Assembly (NCBI GenBank): GCA_037903355.1
Contig: JBAJFE010000026.1
Span: 5,704,001-5,768,000, forward strand
DNA length: 64,000 nucleotides
Origin: Trichuris trichiura
Taxonomy: Eukaryota > Nematoda > Enoplea > Trichinellida > Trichuridae
Direction of reading: 5' to 3'
Below, one piece after another: positions 50,475-62,700 of this stretch. Both the position numbers and the translations under genes were made by a program. Numbering within the stretch: the first letter of the stretch is position 1; each line of letters opens with the position of its first letter. The notes beneath the pieces were generated by a model. That model was not told the origin of the DNA. It searched no databases and was given only the letters and a program-made list of their open reading frames with translations.

Positions 50475-51861
50475 CATTAGTGTACTTAAGCAGGGCGCTC
50501 TATATATGTCAAATATTTTCTAGTTTTCTGCGGAAGGTTAAATCAAAGGTACTTTGTTCCCTTTTCAGTGCGACTTCTGCTAAATGTCACGTATCCTTTA
50601 TTTTCACACAAAGGTATTTTTCTGGGTCCCATGATTATTGATCATTTTCATAATCCTAACATGAAGCCATCTTCCAAGCACTACACTGCACAGAAGAAAT
50701 AAAAAAAATGGATAATGAAGCACTGGAAAAATAAATGCTCAGCCAGGTGTTATAACCTTTGAAGTATTCCCATTCTAAAGAATAACGTTTCCAGTGGGAT
50801 GTTTTAGCGAACTAAAGCATTTTTACTGTTAGAACTAACGTATTTGAGAATTAAAATGTTGTTGAAAAACTTTACCATAATAAGCAAACTGAGCAAGCAA
50901 CAGTTTACTGGTAGGACGAAACATCGTGCGATCAGATGTCAGCAAAGCAGAAGCAGTAATAATGAAACTGCGTACTGCGGAGCCATCCGACGAGAAGATC
51001 AACATGATATAAGCGGCAGATGAAAGGAAATTAGGATTGCGCTCGCAGAGAGGAGATAACATCTCAAAATCAAATGCTGCAGATACGCGCATTGGCAGGT
51101 GGCCCAGAACAGAGTACGATTCAAACACGTATGTTACTCAATAATCGCCCGCGAACATTTTGGCTTATTAGCTGTATGCAATAAGAGTTTCGATGATGAA
51201 AGTTACGGTATGCCAGTTAAATGAAATAATATGGAAAGACAATCGGAGATTCTAGGATCTCCAGGGTATGGTGGCTTCTATTCTTTTGCATGGAAACCTA
51301 CGTTCTCGTTACAAAGAACTATATATTCATTGTACGCTGGGTGACTGCGGACAGTACGGCATAGTTTCATTGTATATATATTGCGGCAGCTGCCATTCGT
51401 GCATTGCATAGTGCGCCAACGATGTATCGAGAAACAGCTGAAAGCTCTGCAGTAAAACCCCTTTACACAATGGCTTCGCCAACAGTAAAAAAAATAAGAT
51501 CCTACATTCAAGATTGTGATAAAAATGTTAGCACTTCGAAATTAATGTAGAAAAGTCAGATATAGTTTCCCTTGGCTCCTGTTCCCCAAGGTGAGCAAAG
51601 CACATTGTTGTGATACAAGTGACTTGATTAAGTGACTCTAATACAGCCTTTTTGTTAGTGTGACAAGATTTTATTCTCTCAGTTTTTATATTGTAAACAC
51701 TTAAAAGCTGTTTTAACCAAATCGGAATGCACAATTTAAAACTACTTTAAACTGTACAATGTAGATTTCCAAGTAGCTCAATGTCAATCAATTTCTCCAC
51801 TCGTTCCCCTTTGTTCTGAGCAGCGCAATCACTTGAGGGCTTTTTCTTTTTACTTTGAAGA
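50475..51861. other. Intergenic, with one possible minus-strand exon
   Basis: A minus-strand frame from about 51139 to a donor-like GTAAAG at 50873 reads convincingly (VLGHLPMRVSAAFDFEML and AAYIMLIFSSDG), but no partner exon or acceptor with a pyrimidine tract was found. The remaining sequence shows nothing. Confidence 0.28.
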
Positions 51862-54800
51862 ATGTTGACCTTACTTGTAGCGTTCGGGCTTATTGTCGTA
51901 TCTGAAGGTAACTTACGGTTGAAGAATTATGACATGAAGGAGATGAAAAGCTTTCATTTAAGAATTAGGGTTCACTGTTTCAGTCAGAAACTCAACTGGC
52001 GAAAGATTCATCATGAAAGATAGTGGTTTGCTGATGACCGATGGGCAGACAATCCGCCAGCGACGTAGCTCAGTTAATTCAAGTGGCAATATAATGCTGC
52101 TGGGCGTCGCAAGAAAGAATGATATTTCGTTCTTAGAACTTAAACGTACGCACTCACGCGTTTTTGTAAAAGAGATTATAGGAGGAATGTCTGAGCTGGT
52201 AAGTGTGGGAAAATCAATATACATCCTGTGCAGAATGGAAAACAATTCATCAAATCGTTCAAGCGATGACAATAATAATAGGAACTCTCACCTAGTAATT
52301 ATTCATGTGTCTGGGAGTTTTATGGATCACCTGAAAACAAATAAGAAACGCCAGAAATACTTTATATCACGTAAGTGCTTGGCAGAAAGTATTCCGCCGC
52401 TATACCTTTGCAAAGCTCCCGTGACAATCGGCGAATACTACTGTTCAAAGTATGCCACGGAAGATGCAACCGCTAGTGGAAAAGAAGTAAGAACTCGGGT
52501 GGGAAAAATACATTATGCATTGGGTGAGTAATCTAATTGCATTTTCGCAGTTTAATTTTCGAATACTTCCCAGACTAAGTTTTAGCATTTCGTAAATATT
52601 GCGTTTTTCAGCCTGAGATGCTGTGCTGGCCGTTTACACAAAACTGTAACTGCAAATCATGGCCTCTTCAATTTTAAAATTCGAAAACCTTGTTACGATA
52701 GGTGATTATAATGTAACCAAAAGGAGATTATTTTAAAAGGCCAGTCTTTTGTAACGGTCTTTTTAAGTTCCAGAATTAGTGCACAGAAGATCTTTTAACT
52801 AACGTCAAAAAATGGCTCAGTCATAAGTAGCCGTCTGGTTCTATCATAAGCGTCGAATGTGATTTCCTTTTGATGCTAATGATACAACTAGGCACAGTGA
52901 AAGCTCCGCTATTTGACATTAAATAACGGTCTGTCTGTCAAGAAGTAAATGCACTAATGCACTATTAGCTGTTTACATTACTGCTAACACGTGGGTATGA
53001 AACTTTTCGTCAGCCTTAACAGTTAGCCCAGAGACATCAGCAAATAACAATGGAAAGAACACTAATATATTAAAGTGTTTTTTTGCTTACTGCCTGCATG
53101 CCAATAAATGAGTTGCTCTGTTACACGCTACGCGTGAAACTAGGTATTAGGTAGAATATATAGGCAAACTATAGAGCACCGAAATGTTTTAATCAGTATG
53201 TAGAATACTTGATATTTCACAGATCTCGCAGACATTCTGTATGATACCAAAAAGGACCAAACTGTAAAGCACTAAATCGAGTCCTTTTACCTGTGTCCCT
53301 GCAAACCTCCAATAGCGTCACCTATGGGGCAGAATGTACTAATAATACTGCTTTTGCATTTTGGATTAAGCTTAAGCTAGGTTGGAAAAGGATAACCGGC
53401 AAGGGTGTCAGAAAAATTGTGGACTTTGGTTTTTGAACTTTACAGGCTATAGCTTTTTCTTCTAGCCTAACGCTAAGCCAGAGTGTAGGACACGATAGCT
53501 GCAAAGTACGGCGAGAAAACAGAACCTGTAGATGTCGCCACAGTAAGTTTGCGGGGCATAGACGACACGAACTTAAAATCGCCACTGCAAAAATGCAATG
53601 AACACTTTGCTTAAATATTATTTGCCGCTCTGTATAATGCCTAGGCAAAGTATACAACATACTGACTGAGTGCATGCTCACATCTTCATTTCTACAGAGC
53701 CAATTTTCAATCAGGAAAAACTACTAAGGACTAAAAATAATGCGAAGAAGTATTTCCATGATATGCATGTAGGATGCATATGAACCATTCAATGAATTTA
53801 GTGCTTGCATTTTGGCCCCAACTCCGGCATATACCGCGTTTTGTAATGCACAAGTATTCCAAAATCCGGAATATGCTTAATTCTGAGTACGCCGAATAAA
53901 GGGCGGCGTGATGTGGTTGCAAAAGCGGCAATTCTTAGTTGTCATTGAAAAAGTGTTATTCAAAACAAAATTCAAGAAAAGAAATAACAAAATCACCGTA
54001 CGTGGGTAGGGCAGTCTTACACTTTGCGAACCTATTAAAGTGCGCAAATATCCTGCAGAATTATTTCAGTAAACCCAGGTATGCCTATCTGTATGAAAGT
54101 TTGCCCTGACGACGGTCAAACCTTACTGTTTACTTACTTCACGAAAAGCGGTGTTCAAGTTTGCAAGCCACTGCGCAGGGATTTATGCCAGCCAAGTTAT
54201 AAAAGACCAATGGTTATGCTTGCTGGCGGCATCAGATACTCATTTTGTGAAGCTCTTTTGCTGCCTATTGACAAACGTGGATGCACTATGGAATATAAAA
54301 ACCATTTAAACAGTAAGTACAACTTGAGTTATTCGATCTAGAAAGTATCCAGAGAGCTGTTTCTGCGATTCAGTGTAGATGTTTCTAGGAGAGAATCACG
54401 GTAAGTCATCATTCATTAAAAAGCTGTTTTGCGCGATTTTTTGGTCAGCAGAAAGTCTTGACTTGTTGCTACCAAGACAATTTATGTTTAATGAAATTTC
54501 AAAAACTCATTCAATACGAATAGTTTACACCGTAACCGACAAACCATTACTATTCCATAAGCTACCGTAACATTTTACGTAATGAACAACTGCTAAAATT
54601 ATCAGCTTATTCTAAAAACACACGCAGCATAAGGCTGCTGCCAGGGTCACTTAACTTCACACTGCAGTGTCTAAAGGGAGGGTTGAATAGTTACTTTCAT
54701 TTTCAGACTTTAACATTTCTGCGTATGAGTTACACCTTGAACATTGGACTTCAAAAGCAAAAGTGGGTGAAAGGGAGATAAAATATTATGATACAATCTT

Positions 54801-57568
54801 CCTGGAACATGGGACTTATTACGTGAGGGTGAAGTTGAAGACTGTCCCATACGTCGTTTGTAGACTTATTGGCCAAGAAGGACCATCTGGATTATTCATT
54901 GCAACAGAGTATGCAAATAACGTGCTTGAACTGAAGTACACATCAGCGTCTTACTTTGCCAAATATGAAGTGCACTGCCAAGGCAGAGTAACAGCAGCAT
55001 ACAGTTCCTACGTTGCAACTTCATTTCACAACTTGGTTAATATGGGTATGTATTTACGCCTTACTTTAGTTTTTCCAACTGTCCGATGTTCCCTTAAACT
55101 GCTTTAAGCTACTTAAAAGTGTTTTTCCTTTGGATTTTATAATAGTACGCGCAGTGTTAGTGTATTCGTGAATGCGCAGCAACTTTATGTATTGGAGCAC
55201 TGCTGCCTGAATCAGATTTCAAAAAAAAAATTCTTCGGCTGGTTACACCTGCTAGGTTTCTACAGAACGATCTGCTAAGTTTAATCGGCTGTTATTAAAA
55301 TCAGCAATGAAAAATAGGCTTTTTGAAACTTAAAAGGAGTCAGTAACGGGCGATTTCAAGTTAATTTGACCATGCAAAAGCGACCCTGCTGGGCTGTGGA
55401 AAAGTTCGCAATGAAAAGAACATATTTCTAAGATGAGGTGACATATCTGTAGTGTAGGAATAAGTTGGGCCCCTGACATCCCCGGCATAAATTATTGATA
55501 TAATATAAGAAGTAGGTGGAGAGCCTTAAATATATCCAGCAAAAAATGCGACTAATTAAGAATAAAAAATGGACTAATGGAGGTGTTATTTCCAGAAAGC
55601 GAAATCGAATGGACTCGAATGACCTTTAACATAAGGACTGAAAGATGGGTGGCTTTGAAAAAACTCTGCGGATTAAAATCGATTCTGCTCAGAGCTAAAC
55701 CTAATTTCTTGAGATATCAGTTTGCCTATTCTATAAATGTTATCTACGATGGAAATATTGTTTCTTCACGAGTAAGCTAGAAGAAGAAGAAGAAAAAGAA
55801 GCAGTTTATTAGCGCGTGAAATTTCATTTTAAGACACGCCATGGCGTCGCAAAGGTAACTATGAGGAAATATGGCACTTACAGAGTCAATGTAACTGTCC
55901 TGTACCATGACTGCAATCCATACAACCGAAGAATTCATAGCTACAGACGAAAAATCAAACTGAAACCTTGTAAGTGATTTTAAAACACTTTTTCAGTATG
56001 GGTAATTCTAAATCAGTAGTATAGTTTCATCTTGTTACACAGCTCTTCCCTGTTAAACGAATGCAGGCGGACTTCAAAATGCGATGTGCCTGAATAGAAT
56101 GGCCTCTGCTACCAAGATGAGAAAAATTGGACTTACATTTGATTAGTACGACATACAGGGGACAGGGTTTTCTCTCTTTCCGGGTCTATGAAAGGAAAAA
56201 AGTAGCAATATTTTTAACGCATTTTGAGCAAAGATGCTGTTGTTAGTTTCTTGCAGCCTTTATGTCTGCTCTGTGGTACGGTTGTCAGGCATTACCATGC
56301 TGCTACTAAGCTCTGTATGTGGGCGGAATTTCAAAATTTTTAAAAAGCATCTGTTTTCTCCGTCTACCGTTCCCGAACTGGCATTTGTAATTCAAAAGCG
56401 GATTGCTTTTCTCCATAATTGCCCTCAGTAATCAGATGGAAGCAAAATTAAGCAAAAGAAAGAATAACAGACAGAATAGGGAAGCAAATGAAGCCCAGGA
56501 ATAAAAAGCTGCCAATGGAGCAAAACACTATCGTAAAGACGTGTGCGTTTATTAGCGACAGTCCCAAAATACGTAGGTACATAAATCAAAGTTAATGTAC
56601 GGCGCGAAATATTACTAATATAAAGCTTACAGTTACTACCAAAAGGAAAAGTGAATTCACCTCCGCTTTTTGCGGTCTACAAACAAGTACAAAGAACAAG
56701 AGGTCTTTTTGATAGAGGTGAAATGCTTTTTACCTCTATGAACTGATGACTGCAACTAGAAGTTTCCTTCTCAGCAAAGCATCGAGTCAGACCAAAGCTC
56801 TAAAGCATTTTTAGAAGTTTTTTTACAAATGAAGGTTACTCTGAATGGCTTAATTTGCATTTGATTTTTCAGTAGGCTTGCAATCGCATAACAAAAACTC
56901 TTCCAATAGGTAAATGATAAGGTCGCTATAAAAGGTAAAAAACAGGCGATGCTAAGGGCACTTGGAGTACGAAACTCTCATGGCAATACTGCAACCTTTC
57001 CAAGGCCGAAAGTTTTGGGTTAGAAGAAGTATTAAAAGTCTTTCATTCCATTACAAAGACTGTGTTTTCTATATCATTCTGGGCCTACTTATCATGCTTC
57101 CGTTGTTATGACTTAGAACACTTGTACTTCGGTTAAGAATAACATTCCACTGAACAAAAACTCGTCTTGGAGAGGGACCACGGCCTTGTTTTATTTCAAA
57201 GCGATGAAGAGCTCAGAGCCTGCGTGATCTGAAACTTCTGCCCTTCTAAAGTAAAACATGCAGTTGTGCACCTGAAAAAGCCGCGTTACAGAGTGAGATA
57301 TTATGACCTTATTCTAGCAATCCCATTTTTAGTAGTGGAGTTCCAGCGAAACTTAGGCTTTGTTGCAGCCTGTTTTAAGTTTCATGTGCTTGCTGCATCC
57401 CGAGCAAGGTTATTGCAGTCATGTCTATTTGCAGGTAGTCCAGTGAAGAACAAAGAGCGACACTTTCGCGTGGAAGGCCCATCCAGGTCAGCACCAGCAC
57501 TAACTCAAACTTTAACATTATTGATATTAAGCGTTTCATTCATCTTTATTTTCTATTATCATGTTTAA
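51862..57568 (+). CDS. Orphan secreted/surface-anchored multi-exon prot. (591 aa)
   Basis: Seven exons with consistent phases: 51862-51907, 51984-52523, 54079-54312, 54707-55045, 55596-55771, 55834-55969, 57264-57568. Exon 1 encodes a signal peptide (MLTLLVAFGLIVVSEG). The body carries Cys-containing stretches rich in beta-strand pattern (YYDTIFLEHGTYYVRVKLKT, VAKVTMRKYGTYRVNVTVLY) that suggest two or three Ig-like or similar beta-sandwich domains, plus several N-x-S/T sites. The last exon ends in a hydrophobic segment (TLLILSVSFIFIFYYHV) right at the C-terminus, with no charged cytoplasmic tail, which fits a GPI signal or a tail anchor. Within exon 7, 57291-57417 could be removed as an extra in-frame intron (donor GTGAGA, acceptor ATTGCAG). 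Exon 7 is joined across 1.3 kb by phase alone. I do not recognise the family. Confidence 0.58.
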
Positions 57569-59740
57569 CAAGTAAATAATTTGTGGCCAATACCTGCTGA
57601 TTTTCCTGTGAAGCAATGATGGTGACTTACTAAAACAGCAGGCAAGCTATAATGCGACAAGAAAACTCAATGCCGCGGCAGTTTGGAAAACCGAGATAAT
57701 TTAACTTCATGCAATCGAAAGCAAATCTTTCAGCAGAGCAGCGCAATAGCAAAATACTTCGAAATTTAATAACAGTGCTTTACCTTCCGAAAGTGTTAGC
57801 TACATGCAAAGTGTAACGGATTTTGAACAATTCTGTGTACTTTTGATGCTACGCGCTTTGATCATGCATTCTTCAACGATCAAGGCTTCCGAAATTGCTA
57901 TATACGATCTTTCGCGTTGTTAATATACGCACTAGGGGCAAGTATCCGTACGAGTAGTAATATTGGCAAACGCCGTAGGGGAAGTCTTTATTAGGAAACT
58001 GGAAAGCACAATAAACACGATTCGACTGCAGTTGAACAGATACAGGTATTAAACCGTTCATTTCGCTTAGGTAAAATAGGAAGCAAAAGTTTCGAAGAGC
58101 TTTGACAGTTCACCTGACCCATCATCAGCGCGAGCATAAAAGGCGAAGCCGGGTAAAAGCAGCTGCATTTTACAGGAAATAAGTAGGTTGTTTACATCAG
58201 AGATCAGCCAAATCACTACCTGTGCCTGTTCAACTATATTGAATTACTTCAGATCATTGCATGTAATTAATGTTCACTAATACTAAGTGCTTTACGGGGC
58301 ACGTATGCAAGGTAGTCGCTGCCATGTCACCAATCAACGAACCTTTCCTACGCTTCTGGACAAACCTTCAAATGCTGTTTCGCCTCCTCCTCTCCCAGGC
58401 AATGTCTAAAGTGCTGACTTGACTGATTTCTGAAGCAATCAAGTTACTTGTTTTCTGTAAAAATGCCGCTGCTTTTACTTGCCTCCTTTATAACCGCGAT
58501 GAATTTAATGTTTCATTCTTCGCTGATGACGGCAAATAAATGGTCCGAAAAGCCATGGACAATAATATAAAATCTCATTCACAACCGTCCATAGCCGTGA
58601 TTAAGGTTAAAAATGCTCCAAGGAGAATAAAATGCACCCGCTGTTCAACGATTTATTATTTTAAGAAACATCTACTAACAAAGATGAAAGTTTCATAGTT
58701 AGCCAATCATGTTTCCATTCAGCTATATAACAGAACTCTGCAGAATCCCGAATTAAACCTTAAAACAACATTAGCAACTTTTTACCAAAAGGCCAGCATT
58801 TAAGAGGCATAAACATGTAAATCCATTGCTCATACCGAATGGTAAAGATTCAAATTTTTTAACCTGTTATTAAGCTCTGTCCTGATTTGCCGACTTCCAC
58901 GTAAGCCATTGTTAGGCTATCAAGAGTGCTGATCATAGAGTGAGGGTGGCTGCAAGATTTGCATAATTAACTTTCGCATTGAAGGGCACCGTCTCATCAG
59001 CTTCGCTCATCTGAACAGGACAATCCAAGAAAGGAAAAACGTGACTGAACAGTCTGCATACATTTTTAAAACTTTAAATAAACCTTCACGAAGATATGTG
59101 ATAAAGTTTAGAAACTAGCGCATCTGCGTTAGATGAAGCACCCCTAAACTACCTAAGGATAAATCTTGGTGGAGGGAGCGTAGTTGGTAAGGGTTGATGC
59201 ACAAACATGTTTACATACGTGAGTAGATTAGTAAAGCGTACTAGTTTTCAACTGCTCTACGTCTTAATCCGAACTGCGTTGGAACTGAGGAAGTAAAAAA
59301 TTTCTTCATTTTCTTATTGAACCAGTAAAATGTTGCTAATGAAATACGACAATGTTTCAGCCGCCCGCTAATATGTACACGTTACAAAACGAATGATGGA
59401 AACAGCAACTGTCCCATCCTTGCAGTTGACATGCAGAAATATCCCCATTTTTCAAAATGTGGGACAAGAAAGCAACAAATTACTTTATTCAGCGCCATAT
59501 CAGTACTTAGAAGTATTGCACATCACAAAAAATTCTATGCGGAAAGTCGAAGTTGCAAACATACCTGTCATTGCTTTGCGGTTCAATCACAGAAAGTTCA
59601 TGGTTTATTTTTGGCGTAGGGCATAATTCAAGAACAGGGAAAACAAAAGGTTGCAACATAAATACGATTACCGTAACAAACAAAAATATGTATTGAAAAC
59701 AGTTATCAAAATTTAAATGTTATAACTGCGTACAGCCGGT
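57569..59740. other. Intergenic between converging genes
   Basis: No exon with domain support on either strand. It contains the 3' flanks of the orphan surface gene (+) and of the TSP1/chitin-binding gene (-). Confidence 0.45.
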
Positions 59741-62700
59741 TCAATGCCATTTTTGTCTGCATGCTGGCGACGAACTGCGGTCAACGCAGTGGCCATAGGG
59801 ACTCGTTTCAAATGCCTCAGTTGACCGGCAACTACGCCTCGTGGACACACCTTCCCAGCACAACAAATACTGACTGCAGCAGGGGCATAATGGATAGAGG
59901 CCGTTCGTTCTTCCAACGCAATCGTTAACTAAAACAGTCACTATACTATAATTCCTAATTATGACTTTTATATACATGATCACAAACAGCATGCGCCTGT
60001 TTGTATGTATTTAATGATTGAATTCTAAACGAAAGTAGATTCCTGGCGATACAAATGAATTATTCCAATAAACTTAAAACGGGGATTTGAAAATTTTCGA
60101 TTCAAAAGTTTCACGTCACCTAGCTGATGTGCCTTAATAATGCTGCTGTTTTATCGGTTTTCATTGTGTCAACAAGCTACCTATGATGCCCCACGTAACA
60201 ATTAGAAGTAACTGGCGCACCATGCCTGAGTGTTACACGCACTGTGAATGCTCGCAAGTAATCTACGTAACACAAGCTGAAGCGCCATTGTAATTTTGCC
60301 ATTTCACAACTGAATCCTCATAATTTCGTACCTTGACTCTCCTTCTCACAATCTGGAATCAACTTTTTCTTGATGCAGATTCCGTGGGCTGCACTAAATG
60401 CTTTGTCTTGAGGACACGTGTTGAAGACTGCTTGTCCTCCAGGAGTACAGTATATGTAATCTGAAGCGCATCGACCAAAAGGTATAAATGTGTTCCTTCG
60501 TCGACTGCAAAGCATGCTCAGCGATCCTGCAGGAAGTCGTTGAATTGTTAACAGTAGAGAAGCTCAAAAGTTTACTTTCGGTGCAGCTTAGTGTATTGCA
60601 CTTTTCCGTTTCATATGTCGGTCCACAACAAGTACCATTGCCTATTGAAGGTATCAGAATTCTTCGAGTCCTGAAATGAGTTCCAGAACCACAGGAGGCA
60701 CTGCAAGAGCTCCATGACGTCCAGTCACTTTGAAGACAATCTAAAGAAGCAAATTTTGAACGAAGCTGGCCAACAGTCCCAGCGGGATGCACTCTAACTC
60801 GAACCAAAGTACAGTACCAAGCAAGCGTATACTTACGAAAAAAGGAAGTCCAAGCTTTTAAGACTGCTAGTTCCCCTCCTCTGCGAAATAAGTTGAATGG
60901 GTTAATAAAGTCAGTCAATTAATTTCACTGAGGGGAGCTGGTGACCTTGAAAGCTTCTACTTCTCTTCTGATCTACGGATATTATCTCATTAAACGAGTG
61001 CTATAAATTTTTACATGAGCAACAGCTAAAAGTAAAGCAGAACAATCACAGTAACATATTACAAAAGGTACTGAGAATAAACATTGTATCCTCGTTTTTA
61101 TTTACAAACTGTTTATTAAGCCTTCACTATTTCATAAAACAGCGGTCTTGTAGCAACCTAAAAAGTCATTCCATGCATTCAGTAATTCTTTTCCAACATA
61201 TCCCATTACTAACACTACTGCTGCAACTGCGAGAGGCTATTAGAGCGGTATGTTTAAATTTTTGCCCACGGAGACCGTCAGAAAATTAAACTTTTAAATC
61301 AGAACTTCTGGGTGTCAGCCTGATCGTCTTCAGCGTTGAAACAGGTGATTATGAAGTACAGTATTGCTTGGCCGCTGAAGTTGAATGCAAGTTGAGACTT
61401 GAAAGCTGAAAGTTCTGCCAGCGTCACTTTGCAAAAAAAAATTTACACTGTGAAACTTAATCAACTTGTCACAAAAAGCCACGTATTCAAGGAGTTGTTT
61501 GAGCATAGCATAAAATCTGGAAAAAAGGGCAGTCGACCTGCTAATCGAGACAGCTACTAAACGATTAACGCGCAAGTAGCGAATACAGCACGGATAAGCT
61601 AGACAAAAGGCTCATTTACATTCCTGGAACAGAATGGAGCCGTATAGCGAGCATTTCAGCATATTTCTCAAAACGGTTAACAGTCTAAGACATATGACTT
61701 GTTAATTTCTTGAATTTTTATAATCTAGCAAACGGTGCGATACGAACCCTCTTCAGTAGTGTTCATCCTTCTGGGCAGCTAAAGTTATAACAAATGGCAA
61801 TTAACTTGGCAACTGAAAGGCGAAGTAATAAGAAGGCTAGTTTCGTCGTCATCGCTGAACTGGATTTTCTATTTAACGTTTCTAGACAACACCTAACCTT
61901 AGCTGACCGAAGTCGCTTGCACCAACTTCTCCTAGCCAAAGGAATTCGCACAAGTGCACTGCAGTTTGTGTTTTGATGATTTTCGGACTGCCATGTAGTC
62001 TGGTTAAACAATTTACCCGCTTACTCCCTCGGAAACTTTTGCTCTATACGGTATCTAGCGAAGTGGCAAGCAGCCTTGGGACAACACTATTACGTTAAAT
62101 TCGTACTCGCAAGTCACTTACTGTAGGAAGCCGGACAGCTTGAAAGGCCACAAAATCTGTACTGCGCTGTTTCGGTACAAGTAGTGTTTGGCCCTGACCT
62201 CGTAGCCAACAGACCTTCCGTAAAATCAATAGTGCGTTCTTGGATTCCTCCGCCACAAATTGAAGAGCAGCTTGACCAGCTGGACCATTGGCCGGTAGTA
62301 CGGCATTCTAAAAGTACAGATAATGATTGCTGATTGTTTTAATGTTTTTGATAGGTAAAGCGTAACCATAGGCACATGGAGAAGTATTGCAGGCCTCCTG
62401 CTGATTGATTTCACTTTGATTGCACGCCGTTCCTCCAAAGAGAGGTGGTGCCAGCACTTGTCGTGACCTGTACCGATATCCTCCTCCGCAGGCAGCGCTG
62501 CATGGCGTCCAGCTTAGCCAGTCCGGGCTGATAACACAATCTCAAAAAAAAATATGATATATTTCGGTCTGCGCAGTGTCACACTTTTGCTCCTCTTAGG
62601 AACATGATCCTTACAGACAAACTATCAATGAATGAGATACGGGGGATTCCGAGAAAGTTATTAGTGTTGACGTAACATAGGAAGAAGGTCCGCTCTTGCA

